A DNA stretch of 64,000 nucleotides from Hyphomicrobium sp. (GCA_003987725.1 RXJH01000013.1:36371-100370); one strand, 5' to 3'. Counted from the stretch's first letter, positions 45,751 through 55,365 are shown. The notes: a model not told the origin generated them from the letters alone. Translations and numbers: made by a program.

Positions 45751-45951
45751 TTAAGCCTCACTCGGAACGGGTGCCGGAAGTTGGTCCGGGATGCGATGCG
45801 TGTCTGGATCTAGCGTCCGACGATGACTCCCTCATGTCGCCTCGTCATCGCAACCGCTGTCCAACACCGCGCCTTCACCACTTTCGTGGCAGTGGAAATT
45901 TTTTCCCCACTATGCCACAGGAAGTACCCCGCAGCATACATAGGGGGTCCC

Positions 45952-46671
45952 GTGCGCTTTCTCGTTTTCCAACACATCGCTTGTGAGCATCCCGGCATCT
46001 TCCGCAAATTCTTCGCCGCCGACGGCATTTCCTGGGACGCGGTTGAACTCGACGAGGGCGAGACCATTCCTCCGCTCGAAAACTACGATGCCCTTTGGGT
46101 CATGGGCGGCCCGATGGACGTATGGGATGTCGAAGAGCATCCCTGGCTCATTGAGGAGAAGCGCGCGATCCGGCGCTGGGTTGGCGATTTGGGCCGTCCT
46201 TTCGTCGGGCTCTGTCTCGGACACCAGCTTCTCGCGGATGCGCTGGGCGGCACGTGCGGTCCGCAACGTCCGTCTGAGATCGGCATTCTCGACATCGCGC
46301 TGACACCCGCCGCGGCGAGTGATCCGGTGTTCGGCGATCTGCCGCAAGAGTTCAAAGCTGTCCAATGGCATTCGGTGCGCGTGGCCCAGCCGCCGGAAGG
46401 CGCCGTGGTGCTGGCAAAATCCGATGTTTGTCCTTGTCAGGCCATGCGTGTTGGCCGAAACGCGTGGAGCATGCAGTATCACGTGGAAATTGAAGACAAC
46501 ACGATCGACGATTGGGGGAAGATCCCCGCTTACGCCGAGGCGCTGGAGCGGACGCACGGCCCCGGCGCACTTCCGCGTATGGCCGAGACGGCGAAACCTC
46601 ACATGAAGAATTTTGCTGCCGACGCGGAGAAGCTCTACCGCAACTTCATGAGGGAGATCGGCTCTCGCTAG
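45952..46671 (+). CDS. Class I glutamine amidotransferase (GMP-synthase-like)
   Basis: A 239-residue stand-alone amidotransferase from the GTG at 45952 with AGGGGG before it. The catalytic triad is visible: Cys88 in GLCLGHQLLADALGG, His177 and Glu179 in QYHVEIED. VMGGPMDVWD is the typical GG-pattern before it. Such proteins release ammonia from glutamine for an unknown partner; relatives are annotated as GMP synthase-like or gamma-glutamyl hydrolases. No synthetase partner is next to it. An upstream in-frame start at 45823 lacks family similarity. Confidence 0.88.
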   Translation: MRFLVFQHIACEHPGIFRKFFAADGISWDAVELDEGETIPPLENYDALWVMGGPMDVWDVEEHPWLIEEKRAIRRWVGDLGRPFVGLCLGHQLLADALGGTCGPQRPSEIGILDIALTPAAASDPVFGDLPQEFKAVQWHSVRVAQPPEGAVVLAKSDVCPCQAMRVGRNAWSMQYHVEIEDNTIDDWGKIPAYAEALERTHGPGALPRMAETAKPHMKNFAADAEKLYRNFMREIGSR

Positions 46672-47006
46672 TGGATGAAGATGCGTCTTAGGAAAACAAT
46701 TTGCTTCCCAACTCGGCAAATTCGTTGCGCTCACTGAGCAATGTGATACGCTAAAAATGCCCTAGTTTTATGGGGTTATTGGTTGTGATTGGTGGCGATT
46801 GGTACAGGGGTTCGCATGTCCGTCGGGGGCAACGCGCAACTAACCGGAACCATAACAGGTAGAAATGCCTGTAGCGCCTGGCTTTGTCCCAGGCGCGACC
46901 CAACAGCTTTCGAAATTCGACTGATCGTATAGCGCCACGCGCCGGAGACCCGGTTCGTGGCGTTCCTCGTTTTGCACAACGATAAAAATCAAGATCGGGG
47001 ATACGC
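46672..47006 (+). promoter_or_regulatory. Upstream region of the APC permease with phased ATTGGT repeats
   Basis: 335 bases without a gene. ATTGGT occurs three times at exact 10-base steps (46778, 46788, 46798), followed by a hairpin at 46874-46896 (GCGCCTGG and CCAGGCGC). The repeats sit about 205-230 bases before the permease start. A bound regulator or leader structure for the permease is plausible. Confidence 0.45.
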
Positions 47007-48716
47007 ATGACAGCGACTTACGAAAATCGGGCCGGAGGCTTATCCGAAAACACTCTTCATCGCGCAATCGATTGGCGCGGCGCTTTTTGGGTGGCGAGCG
47101 GCGTGCCCGCGCTTGTCCTCTTCTCCATCGGCGGCATAGCCGGCACTGCAGGAAAGCTCGCCTTCATCGTCTGGATCCTCTCGATGATCCTGGGTTTCCT
47201 GCAGTCCTTCACGTACGCCGAAATAGCGGGCCTCTTTCCGAATAAATCCGGCGGCGCCTCCGTCTATGGCGCGACGGCTTGGCTTCGCTATTCGAAGCTG
47301 ATCGCGCCGCTCTCCGTCTGGTGCAACTGGTTCGCCTGGTCGCCGGTTCTGTCGCTCGGATGCGCCATCGCGGCAGGCTATATTTTGAACGCCGTGGCGC
47401 CGATCCCAGTCTTTACCGACCATTCGCCGGAAGTCGTCGCTTGGCTCGCAGATCCTGCAAATGCCGGAAAGGCAGCCGCAGACGCGATCGCTGCCGTTAC
47501 CGCGATTCACACGCCCGCCATCCAATCTTTCAATGCGCTGACCGTGGCGATACCGGGTCTTGGAACGCTGAACTTCAACTCGTCCTTCTTTATCGGCGCC
47601 ATACTGATGCTGATCGTGTTCGCCATCCAGCATCGCGGCATCCTTGGTACGGCGAACGCGCAAAAATACATTGGGCTTCTCGTCATCATCCCGATGCTGA
47701 TTGTCGGGATCGTGCCGTTGATCAATGGCCAGTTTCACGCGTCGAACGTGGCCGGCCCATATCTGCCGGGAGCTGACGGAAACGTCGGATGGACGCTCTT
47801 TCTCGGCGCGATGTTCATTGCCGCGTGGTCGACCTACGCCTTCGAAACGGCGATCTGCTACACCCGGGAATTTCGTGATCCGCGGACCGATACGTTCAAG
47901 GCCATCTTCTATTCAGGCCTTCTCTGCCTGCTGCTCTACATCCTGGTGCCCTTCACGTTTCAGGGCGTGCTCGGTGTAGAAGGAATGAAGGATCCCGGAA
48001 TTGTCGCCGGCACGGGCGTCGCCGACGCAATGGCCAATATGGTCGCGAGCGGCAATGCCTTCATCAAACAGGTGTTCGTCGCGCTCATGATTCTGGCGCT
48101 CGTGCTCGCGATCATGACGGCAATGGCCGGGTCGTCACGCACACTCTATCAGGGATCGGTCGATGGCTGGCTGCCGCGCTATCTCAATCATACGAACGAG
48201 CACGGTGCGCCGACACGCGCCATGTGGACCGACCTTGTCTTCAACCTCTTTCTGCTCGCGATCGCGTCTGACTCCGCCGGCTACTTCTTCATCCTGGCCG
48301 TGTCGAACGTCGGCTACATCATCTTCAACTTCCTGAACCTCAATGCGGGCTGGATGCACCGCGTTGATAGCGGTCACATCGAGCGCCCCTATCGCGCGCC
48401 GACGTGGCTGATCGGATTGAATACGGTACTCGCCTTCGTCAACGCGCTATTGATGGGCGCGGGAGCGAAAGTCTGGGGCTATTCGAACGCGCTCTTGGTC
48501 GGTTTCATCTTCGCTGCTCTCATCATTCCGGTGTTCGCCTTCAGGCATTACGTCCAAGACAAAGGGCAATTCCCGAAAGGCGCTCTCGATGATTTGGGAT
48601 TGACGGGGCAAGACCTTGGAGAACGCAAGGCTGGCATACTCCCATACTTGGCGCTGATTGCCGGCCTCGCCGTGGTGCTCATCTCGAATTGGTATTTCCA
48701 AATGCCGCCAGCGTAA
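47007..48716 (+). CDS. APC-superfamily amino acid/polyamine permease
   Basis: A 569-residue membrane protein with about 12 transmembrane helices. It begins WRGAFWVASGVPALVLFSIGGIAGTAGKLAF, an APC helix 1 pattern, and has FAEIAGLFP-like TYAEIAGLFPNKSGG, SLCYTREFRDP-like AICYTREFRDPRTDTFKA and GSSRTLYQGSVDGWLP. The loop after helix 4 is longer than usual. Substrate is unknown. Directly downstream, after 327 bases, is the glycine betaine-type ABC system. Confidence 0.82.
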   Translation: MTATYENRAGGLSENTLHRAIDWRGAFWVASGVPALVLFSIGGIAGTAGKLAFIVWILSMILGFLQSFTYAEIAGLFPNKSGGASVYGATAWLRYSKLIAPLSVWCNWFAWSPVLSLGCAIAAGYILNAVAPIPVFTDHSPEVVAWLADPANAGKAAADAIAAVTAIHTPAIQSFNALTVAIPGLGTLNFNSSFFIGAILMLIVFAIQHRGILGTANAQKYIGLLVIIPMLIVGIVPLINGQFHASNVAGPYLPGADGNVGWTLFLGAMFIAAWSTYAFETAICYTREFRDPRTDTFKAIFYSGLLCLLLYILVPFTFQGVLGVEGMKDPGIVAGTGVADAMANMVASGNAFIKQVFVALMILALVLAIMTAMAGSSRTLYQGSVDGWLPRYLNHTNEHGAPTRAMWTDLVFNLFLLAIASDSAGYFFILAVSNVGYIIFNFLNLNAGWMHRVDSGHIERPYRAPTWLIGLNTVLAFVNALLMGAGAKVWGYSNALLVGFIFAALIIPVFAFRHYVQDKGQFPKGALDDLGLTGQDLGERKAGILPYLALIAGLAVVLISNWYFQMPPA

Positions 48717-49043
48717 TCGCGCAGTCGGCATCCTGTGCGCTGAGGGTCGAGCGCTTCGGCTCTGGTGTGCAGGTTCGTGACGACAGTTTTCGCAGTTTCT
48801 CACCGAAGCAAAACTCACCAAGCTTCGGAACGATGAAGCTCGGAAAAAATCAAATCTCTCTTCGTCAAACGTCCGATCAATGCGAACGCCCGTGCTGCCT
48901 AATTAATCGCTGATTGCTCGGAATTTGGCCTTGTACGCATCATGGAATTAGCAGCATAGTTCAACAATTATCACTCACAGGAAAAATCGGGTGATGCCGA
49001 TTTCCTACTTTGATCGCAACAAAGTTGGCTTGGAGGCTTACCA
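48717..49043 (+). promoter_or_regulatory. Upstream region of the betaine-type ABC operon
   Basis: 327 bases without a gene. A short inverted repeat ACTTTG-N7-CAAAGT at 49007-49025 lies just before the GGAGG ribosome site of the binding-protein gene and could shield it. Nothing else distinct is visible. Confidence 0.35.
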
Positions 49044-50012
49044 ATGTACCGTTACGTCAAAGGTGTTTTGACCGGTGGCGCTTGTGCAGCTTTGCTATCG
49101 CTGGCGGGTCTGCCCCAGGCGATGGCGGCTCCTGAATCGAATGATCCGATCAAGATCGCTCTCTTCGATTGGACGAGTGTCAACTTGAACGCCAAAATTC
49201 TCGGCGGCATCCTGACAAAGCTCGGCTACAACGTCGAATATCCGACCGCTGACTATCTTTCGAGTCTGACGACGGGTCTCACCAATGGCGATATCGATAT
49301 CGGTGTCGAGTTCTGGGATACGACGGCCGCCGAGGCCATGAAGGCGTCCGATGCGACGGGCCAAACGGAGCGCCTAGGCGCCCTCGGTCCGAAAGCCAAG
49401 GAAGAGTGGTGGTACCCGCTCTACATGAAGGAAAAGTGCCCCGGCCTGCCTGATTGGAAAGCGCTGAAGGATCCGAAATGCGCGGAAGCATTTTCGACAC
49501 CTGATACCGCTCCCAAGGGACGCTATCTCGGCGGACCGGTGACGTGGGAAGGCTTCGACGACGAACGTGTCGAAGCGCTTGGACTGCCATTCACAGTCGT
49601 GCACGCCGGAACCGACGGCGCGATGTTCGCCGAACTCGATTCAGCCTACCAGCGCAAGGCGCCGATCCTGCTGTGGATCTACTCGCCGCATTGGGCGCCC
49701 GCAAAATACCAAGGCGAGTGGGTGCAGTTCCCTGAATACGAACCGGCCTGCTACACGGACCCGAAGTGGGGCGTCAATCCGGACAAGAAATACGATTGCG
49801 GCAAGCCGCATGGCGAAATCTGGAAATACTCCTGGAAGGGCCTGAAGGATAAGTGGCCGGGCGCTTACAAGGTCGCCAAAGCCTACACGATCGACGTCAA
49901 CGAATTGAACAAGCTGTCGGGTCAAGTCGATCTTGATGGCAAATCGATCGACGATGTTGCCGCTCAATGGATCAACGCCAATGAGGCGAAGTGGAAGGAA
50001 TGGGCAAAGTAA
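49044..50012 (+). CDS. Glycine betaine/proline-type ABC substrate-binding protein
   Basis: A 322-residue periplasmic protein with a signal peptide ending GLPQAMAAP. It has the OpuAC/ProX pattern: KIALFDWTSVNLNAKILGGILTKLGYNVEY, NGDIDIGVEFWDTTAAEAM and C-terminal Trp/Tyr-rich segments (LLWIYSPHW, PACYTDPKWG) that form aromatic boxes for quaternary amines. Ligand may be betaine, choline or a related compound. It heads an operon with ATPase and permease; an intervening hairpin likely raises its relative dose. Confidence 0.9.
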   Translation: MYRYVKGVLTGGACAALLSLAGLPQAMAAPESNDPIKIALFDWTSVNLNAKILGGILTKLGYNVEYPTADYLSSLTTGLTNGDIDIGVEFWDTTAAEAMKASDATGQTERLGALGPKAKEEWWYPLYMKEKCPGLPDWKALKDPKCAEAFSTPDTAPKGRYLGGPVTWEGFDDERVEALGLPFTVVHAGTDGAMFAELDSAYQRKAPILLWIYSPHWAPAKYQGEWVQFPEYEPACYTDPKWGVNPDKKYDCGKPHGEIWKYSWKGLKDKWPGAYKVAKAYTIDVNELNKLSGQVDLDGKSIDDVAAQWINANEAKWKEWAK

Positions 50013-50050
50013 GACGCGGACCTTTTCTTTGCAGTACTGATTGAAACAAT

Positions 50051-50095
50051 GAGAACCGGCGGTCATCGCGAAGACTGTCCGGTTCTCTTTGTTTT
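50051..50095 (+). terminator. Intercistronic intrinsic terminator/attenuator
   Basis: GAGAACCGG (50051-50059) pairs with CCGGTTCTC (50079-50087), 9 perfect pairs and a 19-base loop, followed by TTTGTTTT. It sits between the binding-protein and ATPase genes, a common device to make more binding protein than transporter. Confidence 0.75.
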
Positions 50096-50116
50096 AGAGC
50101 AATCCATCACGAGCGC

Positions 50117-51220
50117 ATGGGGCACTCTGGAATGAATAATCAAGCGCCACTGCGCGATGAAATGAACGCCGCCGCCGACGACCGGCCGGTAAAGTTGCGC
50201 TGCAAGGACGTTTGGAAAGTCTTTGGCACCGGCGCGGAAAAGTTTCTGGCAAGCCGCGAAGGCGTGGCGACTTCGGAGAGCCTCGCCGAAGCCAAGCTCG
50301 TCGGCGCCGTCCGGCACGCGTCCCTCGAAGTAAAACGCGGCGAGATTTTCATTGTGATGGGCCTTTCGGGCTCCGGTAAGTCCACGCTCGTGCGTTGTCT
50401 TTCGCGGCTTATCGAGCCGACGTGGGGAAGTGTCGAGCTCGACGGCATGGATCTTCTTAAGGCAAAGCCCGACGAGTTGATCGAAATTCGCCGCCATCGC
50501 ATGGGCATGGTGTTTCAGCACTTCGCGCTGTTGCCGCATCTGACGGTGCTCGAAAACATCGCGTTCCCGCTGTCGGTGCAGGGCGTCGACCGCAAATCGC
50601 GCGAGGAGCGCGCACGGAAGGTGATCGAACTCGTTGGCCTCAGCGGGCGCGAACAGTTCTATCCGCGCGAGCTGTCGGGCGGCCAGCAACAGCGCGTCGG
50701 CATCGCGCGAAGTCTCGCAGTAGAGCCGGAAATCTGGTTTCTCGACGAGCCGTTCTCCGCGCTCGATCCGCTCATTCGCCGCGAAATGCAAACGGAGTTG
50801 GTTCGCTTGCAGAGCGTGTTGAAGAAAACAATCGTCTTCATCACGCACGACTTCGACGAGGCGATCCGCCTGGCCGACCGCATCGCCATCATGAAGGACG
50901 GTGAGATCATCCAGACCGGCACGCCGGAAGAACTCGTCCTGCATCCGGCGACGGATTACGTCGCCGAGTTCACGCGCGACGTGCAGCGTTCCAAGGTCAT
51001 GTCGGCGGCACGTCTTATGCGGCCGGTTACGCCATCCGCTGATTACGGTGGAACGGTGCAGGCGACCGATAAAGTATCGACGTTCTCTGCCCGTATCGTC
51101 GGCTGCCGAAAAAGCTTTCTTGTCACGGCCGCCGACGGCAGGCCGCTCGGGGAAGTGACACCTGACGCCGTCATTGATCTGCTTGCCGATCGCGATGCCG
51201 TGCGCGAGGTTCGCGTATGA
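50117..51220 (+). CDS. Glycine betaine-type ABC transporter ATP-binding protein
   Basis: A 367-residue ATPase of the ProV/OpuAA type, with Walker A GLSGSGKST near 78, signature ELSGGQQQRVGIARSLA near 187, Walker B IWFLDEPFSALDP and an H-loop ITHDFDEAIRLAD. The C-terminal part (about 300-367) looks like a CBS-type regulatory segment. Its stop overlaps the permease start (ATGA). It is translated with an extended N-terminus typical of the family. Confidence 0.93.
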   Translation: MGHSGMNNQAPLRDEMNAAADDRPVKLRCKDVWKVFGTGAEKFLASREGVATSESLAEAKLVGAVRHASLEVKRGEIFIVMGLSGSGKSTLVRCLSRLIEPTWGSVELDGMDLLKAKPDELIEIRRHRMGMVFQHFALLPHLTVLENIAFPLSVQGVDRKSREERARKVIELVGLSGREQFYPRELSGGQQQRVGIARSLAVEPEIWFLDEPFSALDPLIRREMQTELVRLQSVLKKTIVFITHDFDEAIRLADRIAIMKDGEIIQTGTPEELVLHPATDYVAEFTRDVQRSKVMSAARLMRPVTPSADYGGTVQATDKVSTFSARIVGCRKSFLVTAADGRPLGEVTPDAVIDLLADRDAVREVRV

Positions 51221-53196
51221 CGGTTGCGGACACCCGGACTTCGCCACGCGCGCCGGCAATTGCGGGTTGGACGCTGATATGGGTCGCGGCTGTCGCCTGC
51301 GTCGCCATACTTTACATGTTACCCGATATCGCTCCTTGGGCTGTGAAATATCCGTCGGATGCTGTCATTCCGATAGCGGATTGGATTTCCGCATTCATGG
51401 CGTGGTTGAAAACCAATTTCACATGGCTGACGCGAAGCATAACCGACGTCTTCAACGTGCCCCTGCAGTGGGCAATCTCCCTCTTGGCGAAGGGGTGGAA
51501 ATTCGGATACGGGCCTGACGCGCTCACGCTGCCGCGCCTGTCGTGGATCGGCGTTTGTGCTGCATTCGCCCTCGCGGGATATGCTTTTGGCGGTATCAGG
51601 CTCGCCGCGCTGGCGGCAGGCTGCATGATCTACATCGCGCTGTTCGGGCAATGGGATAGCGCCATGCTGACGCTGGCGTTGATCGCGATAAGCGTTCCGC
51701 TGTGCGTCATCTTCGGGCTTCTCCTCGGCATCCTCGCTTTCCGCAAGCCGTGGATCGATCGCTCCATCATTCAGCCCATGCTCGATTTGATGCAGACGAT
51801 GCCGACGTTCGCCTATCTCATCCCGATGCTGCTCCTGTTTGGCAACAGCCCGGTTTCCGGAATGCTGGCGACAGCCATATTCGCGATGCCGCCGATGGTG
51901 CGTTCGACCGTTCTCGCACTAAAGCGCGTCCCGCACGAAATCGACGATTTCGGTGAAATGGTCGGCTGCACGCAGCGGCAGAAGTTGCTGAAAGTGTTGC
52001 TGCCATCCGGACGTCCGACGCTGATGGTCGGCGTCAATCAGGTGATCATGCTCGCCCTGAACATGGTCATCATATCTTCGATGATCGGCGCAGGCGGATT
52101 GGGTTACGATGTCCTGCTCGCCTTGCGCGCATTGAAAATCGGACAAAGCATGGAGGCTGGTCTCGCAATCGTCGCGCTTGCAATCGTGCTGGATCGCCTG
52201 AGCCAGGCCGCCGCACGCCAGCGTCCATCAGCGCACGTGCCGGACCAGAATTTTGTGCAACGTTACCCAATGCTGACGGCCGCCGTTGCCGTTCTTGCTG
52301 GGACAACCGTGCTGAGCCATTTCGTGCCGGCGTTTGCTTCCGTTCCGGCGGCTATCAAGATGTCGACGGCGCCGTGGTGGAAGGCCGTCGTGGACTGGGT
52401 GAACATCCACTTTTTCGATGCGATCGAAGCCTTCCGGACGTTCCTGCTGCTCTACATCCTCAACCCGATACGCGATTTCCTTGTCGGCTTTCCTTGGCTA
52501 GGAATGGTTCTTCTCGTGGGCCTTGCGGGCTATCGGCTTTCGGGTGCCCGTCTCGCTGTGATTGTCGTCCTCATGACGGCCTTCTGCGCGGCGACGGGAC
52601 TTTGGGAAAAGTCGATGGCGACGCTCTATCTCTGCGGCGTGTCAGCAATTGTCGCAGCTCTGTTTGGCATCGCGCTCGGCATCGCAGCGTCGCGAAGCGA
52701 CCGGTTCGCCGCCTTCCTCATGCCGATCTGCGACACGCTGCAGACGCTTCCGTCGTTCTGCTTCATCATTCCGGTCGTCATGCTCTTCCGCGTTGGCGAC
52801 GTGACGGCGATGATCGCGACGGTACTGTTCGCGATCGTTCCCGCAATTCGCTACACCAATCACGGCATTCGGCAGATCCCCGAAAGCTTGATCGAGGCCG
52901 CCACCGTATCCGGCTGCACGCGGCGGCAGATGTTCTGGAGGGTGCAGTTGCCGCTGGCGCTGCCTGAGATCATGCTGGGTCTCAATCAGACAGTGCTGCT
53001 CGCGCTCAGCATGATCATCATCTGCGCGATGATTGGAACACGCGACCTTGGTCAGGAAGTGTTCATTGCCTTGGCAAAAGCCGACGCAGGACGCGGCCTG
53101 ACCGCCGGCTTTGCAATCGCCTTCATCGGCATCGTCGCCGACCGGTTGCTGCGGGCATCGACGGATCGATTGCAGTCACGGCTCGGCCTCGTCTGA
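51217..53196 (+). CDS. Fused double permease of a betaine-type ABC transporter
   Basis: A 659-residue membrane protein made of two tandem ProW-type permease domains. Each domain has its own EAA-like loop: MVGCTQRQKLLKVLLPSGRP near 250 and TVSGCTRRQMFWRVQLPLALP near 570, each followed by a VNQVIMLALNMVIISSMIG-type helix (QTVLLALSMIIICAMIG in the second). The usual transporter uses a ProW homodimer, so one polypeptide here probably supplies both halves. It ends the operon. Confidence 0.9.
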   Translation: MTVADTRTSPRAPAIAGWTLIWVAAVACVAILYMLPDIAPWAVKYPSDAVIPIADWISAFMAWLKTNFTWLTRSITDVFNVPLQWAISLLAKGWKFGYGPDALTLPRLSWIGVCAAFALAGYAFGGIRLAALAAGCMIYIALFGQWDSAMLTLALIAISVPLCVIFGLLLGILAFRKPWIDRSIIQPMLDLMQTMPTFAYLIPMLLLFGNSPVSGMLATAIFAMPPMVRSTVLALKRVPHEIDDFGEMVGCTQRQKLLKVLLPSGRPTLMVGVNQVIMLALNMVIISSMIGAGGLGYDVLLALRALKIGQSMEAGLAIVALAIVLDRLSQAAARQRPSAHVPDQNFVQRYPMLTAAVAVLAGTTVLSHFVPAFASVPAAIKMSTAPWWKAVVDWVNIHFFDAIEAFRTFLLLYILNPIRDFLVGFPWLGMVLLVGLAGYRLSGARLAVIVVLMTAFCAATGLWEKSMATLYLCGVSAIVAALFGIALGIAASRSDRFAAFLMPICDTLQTLPSFCFIIPVVMLFRVGDVTAMIATVLFAIVPAIRYTNHGIRQIPESLIEAATVSGCTRRQMFWRVQLPLALPEIMLGLNQTVLLALSMIIICAMIGTRDLGQEVFIALAKADAGRGLTAGFAIAFIGIVADRLLRASTDRLQSRLGLV

Positions 53197-53499
53197 AGAG
53201 GCCAGGCCGCGGCATCGCAGTTATTCATCGTAGCTATTGATAACCATGTCCGACGGCAATGGCCGTTGCCTCCCGCCACCGATGCGCCGCGCGCGATGCC
53301 CTTCGTTGCGCTGCGATGTTCGAGTATATAGCTGTGCCGCTATAAGCTCCCGGTGGTGGTATTGATTGGCATCCTCATAGGCAATGCCGTCTATCTCGAC
53401 ACCGCGGGGGCGTATGCTAAGCAGCGATGGAAGCGCCGGAGAGGCAGTGAACCTGCCCAGAGGTCGAGAACGTAACGGCAGGGCTAAGGGGACGAAAAC
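53197..53499 (+). promoter_or_regulatory. Upstream region of the tetR-type gene
   Basis: 303 bases. A perfect inverted repeat TATAGC-N6-GCTATA at 53327-53344 is an operator candidate, about 155 bases before the regulator start, as expected for an autoregulated TetR-family gene. A GGGGACG stretch precedes the ATG. Confidence 0.4.
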
Positions 53500-54087
53500 A
53501 TGCCACGGGTATCGCGCCAAGAGGCCAATCAGCATCGCATGGAGGTGGTCGATGCAGCGTCGCGGCTATTTCTCGAGCATGGAATTGATGGCGTTAGCAT
53601 CCCGGAAGTGATGGCCGAAGCCGGCCTGACCCATGGCGGCTTTTACGGGCATTTCAGTTCGAAGGAAGCGCTGGTCGCCGAAGCCTGCCTCAAAGCCTTT
53701 GAAGATAAACGCGCCACGTTTGAAGGCTTCATCGAACGGCATGGCGCCGACCGGAAAGCCGCGCGAACCGAGTTCATAGAGCGCTACACGTCGAAGAAAC
53801 ACCGCGATGCTATCGGCGCTGGCTGTCCCGCGGCCGCGATGAGCGGCGACCTCGCGCGGGATAATCCGCGAGGATCCGTGCGCGCCGCCTTCGCGACGGG
53901 AATGAGTACGCTGGTCGATAGACTAGCCCCCCTGTTGTCGGGAAAAAAGAAACCCGCGACGCGTGAGGAAACACTGGCACAAATCGCCATGTTGGTTGGC
54001 GGTTTGGTGCTCGCGCGATCGACCAAAGGTCACCCCATTTCAGACGAGATTTTGCAGTCAGTCCGATCCTCGCTTATCGATAAATAG
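53500..54087 (+). CDS. TetR/AcrR-family transcriptional regulator
   Basis: A 195-residue regulator. The N-terminal HTH (about 12-60) reads VVDAASRLFLEHGIDGVSIPEVMAEAGLTHGGFYGHFSSKEALV, nearly canonical for the family. The C-terminal ligand domain contains a CPAAAMSGDLARD segment common in a subgroup that controls oxidoreductases or efflux. The target is not clear: neighbours are the ABC operon upstream and DUF302 downstream. Confidence 0.92.
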   Translation: MPRVSRQEANQHRMEVVDAASRLFLEHGIDGVSIPEVMAEAGLTHGGFYGHFSSKEALVAEACLKAFEDKRATFEGFIERHGADRKAARTEFIERYTSKKHRDAIGAGCPAAAMSGDLARDNPRGSVRAAFATGMSTLVDRLAPLLSGKKKPATREETLAQIAMLVGGLVLARSTKGHPISDEILQSVRSSLIDK

Positions 54088-54267
54088 TTTCGACCGGAGA
54101 ACCGGAATCTCGCGCGACGGAAATCGTCCTGACGATAGGATGCCGGCCGACAAAAAACTTTATGATAATTTTCCCGAAGACCGTTCGGTTTGGGTTTATT
54201 GGACTTGAACGTTCTTCGGAGCTAACAGTGGCGTTCGGCAAAGCGTCAACCGCAACGGTTATGAGCC

Positions 54268-54672
54268 ATGGTCGAAGGCCTGATCACGCAGCGCAGCAAC
54301 CACACGGCTAAGGAAACGGCCGACAGACTAGCTCGAAAAATCGCGGACAAGGGAGTGACCGTCGTAGCCCGCATCGATCATGCGGCCGCTGCCGCGAAGG
54401 TCGGATTGGAATTGCGGCCGACAGAGGTTCTGATTTTCGGCAACCCGAATGTCGGTACACATCTTATGCAGCAAGAACAGTTGATCGGCTTGGAGCTTCC
54501 GGCAAAGGTTCTTGTTTGGGAGGATGACAAGAACGTCACGTGGCTAACGTATCAGGATATGGAGTGGCTGGCGAACCGGTATGGAATAGCGTCCGCCGTC
54601 CGGCCGACTGTGGAGAAATTATCGTCTCTGTTAAGGCTTGTCGTCGATGAGGCTGCAAGCAAAGGTGATTGA
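54268..54672 (+). CDS. DUF302-domain protein
   Basis: A 134-residue cytoplasmic protein of the DUF302 family: RLARKIADKGVTVVARIDHAAAA, LRPTEVLIFGNPNVGTHLMQ and LELPAKVLVWEDDKNVTWLTY. Molecular function is unknown; such genes often occur with redox or stress genes, and here Dps follows 104 bases downstream. Confidence 0.88.
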   Translation: MVEGLITQRSNHTAKETADRLARKIADKGVTVVARIDHAAAAAKVGLELRPTEVLIFGNPNVGTHLMQQEQLIGLELPAKVLVWEDDKNVTWLTYQDMEWLANRYGIASAVRPTVEKLSSLLRLVVDEAASKGD

Positions 54673-54775
54673 AAAAATAAATCGGCAATTCACGATTCGT
54701 AATGAACATTTCAAGAGGTTGCGAATTCTTTGGATGGATCTCCCCGAAGCAACATAGCGTAAGGAACTGATAGTC

Positions 54776-55303
54776 ATGAAAGCGGATACCGCTAAGGCCC
54801 GTCGCAAGCTTCCACTCGATACGCCGTCGCACTTTTCCGATAACGCTATCAAAGATATCTCCGGCGCATTGTCGGCGCTCCTAGCTGATTTTTTTGCGCT
54901 TTATGTCAAAACCAAGAACTTTCACTGGCACATGTCCGGCCCGAACTTCCGCGACTATCATCTTCTGCTGGACGAACAGGGCGAGCAGATTTTCGCTGCA
55001 ACCGACGATATAGCGGAACGTGCACGTAAAATCGGCGGCACGACGATCCGCTCCATCGGGCAGATCAATAGCCAGAAGCGCATTCTCGATAACAATGCGG
55101 ACTTCGTTTCACCAAACGACATGCTGGCGGAGCTTCGCGACGACAATCTTCAGCTTGTCGATGAGATGCGCCAGGTGCACGACCTGTGTGACGAGCACGG
55201 CGATGTCGCCACGACCAGCCTTCTGGAGAACTGGATCGACGAAGGCGAACGCCGCGTGTGGTTCCTGTTCGAGGCGACGAGGAATATTCCTCACGAAGCC
55301 TGA
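54776..55303 (+). CDS. Dps-type DNA-binding ferritin-like protein
   Basis: A 175-residue Dps. The dinuclear ferroxidase site is present across KTKNFHWHMSGPNFRDYHLLLDEQGEQIF, followed by DDIAERARKIGG. It stores iron, detoxifies hydrogen peroxide and protects DNA. The N-terminus has Lys/Arg residues (ARRKLPLD) that may bind DNA. GGAA precedes the ATG at a long spacing. The gene converges with the flavin-reductase gene. Confidence 0.94.
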   Translation: MKADTAKARRKLPLDTPSHFSDNAIKDISGALSALLADFFALYVKTKNFHWHMSGPNFRDYHLLLDEQGEQIFAATDDIAERARKIGGTTIRSIGQINSQKRILDNNADFVSPNDMLAELRDDNLQLVDEMRQVHDLCDEHGDVATTSLLENWIDEGERRVWFLFEATRNIPHEA

Positions 55304-55340
55304 GACTTTAAACGAAAGACAGTCTCTGACCTGAAATTTG

Positions 55341-55365
55341 TGGCGCCGGGCATGTCTCGGCGCCA
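55341..55365. terminator. Hairpin between convergent dps and flavin-reductase genes
   Basis: TGGCGCCG (55341-55348) and CGGCGCCA (55358-55365) form an 8-base perfect stem with a 9-base loop between two convergent genes. Bidirectional termination is likely, although no T run follows. Confidence 0.55.

Noticed and set aside
50063-51259. 398-codon open frame opposite the betaine ATPase gene
   Set aside because: The plus-strand ATPase has all its motifs; the antisense product has none.
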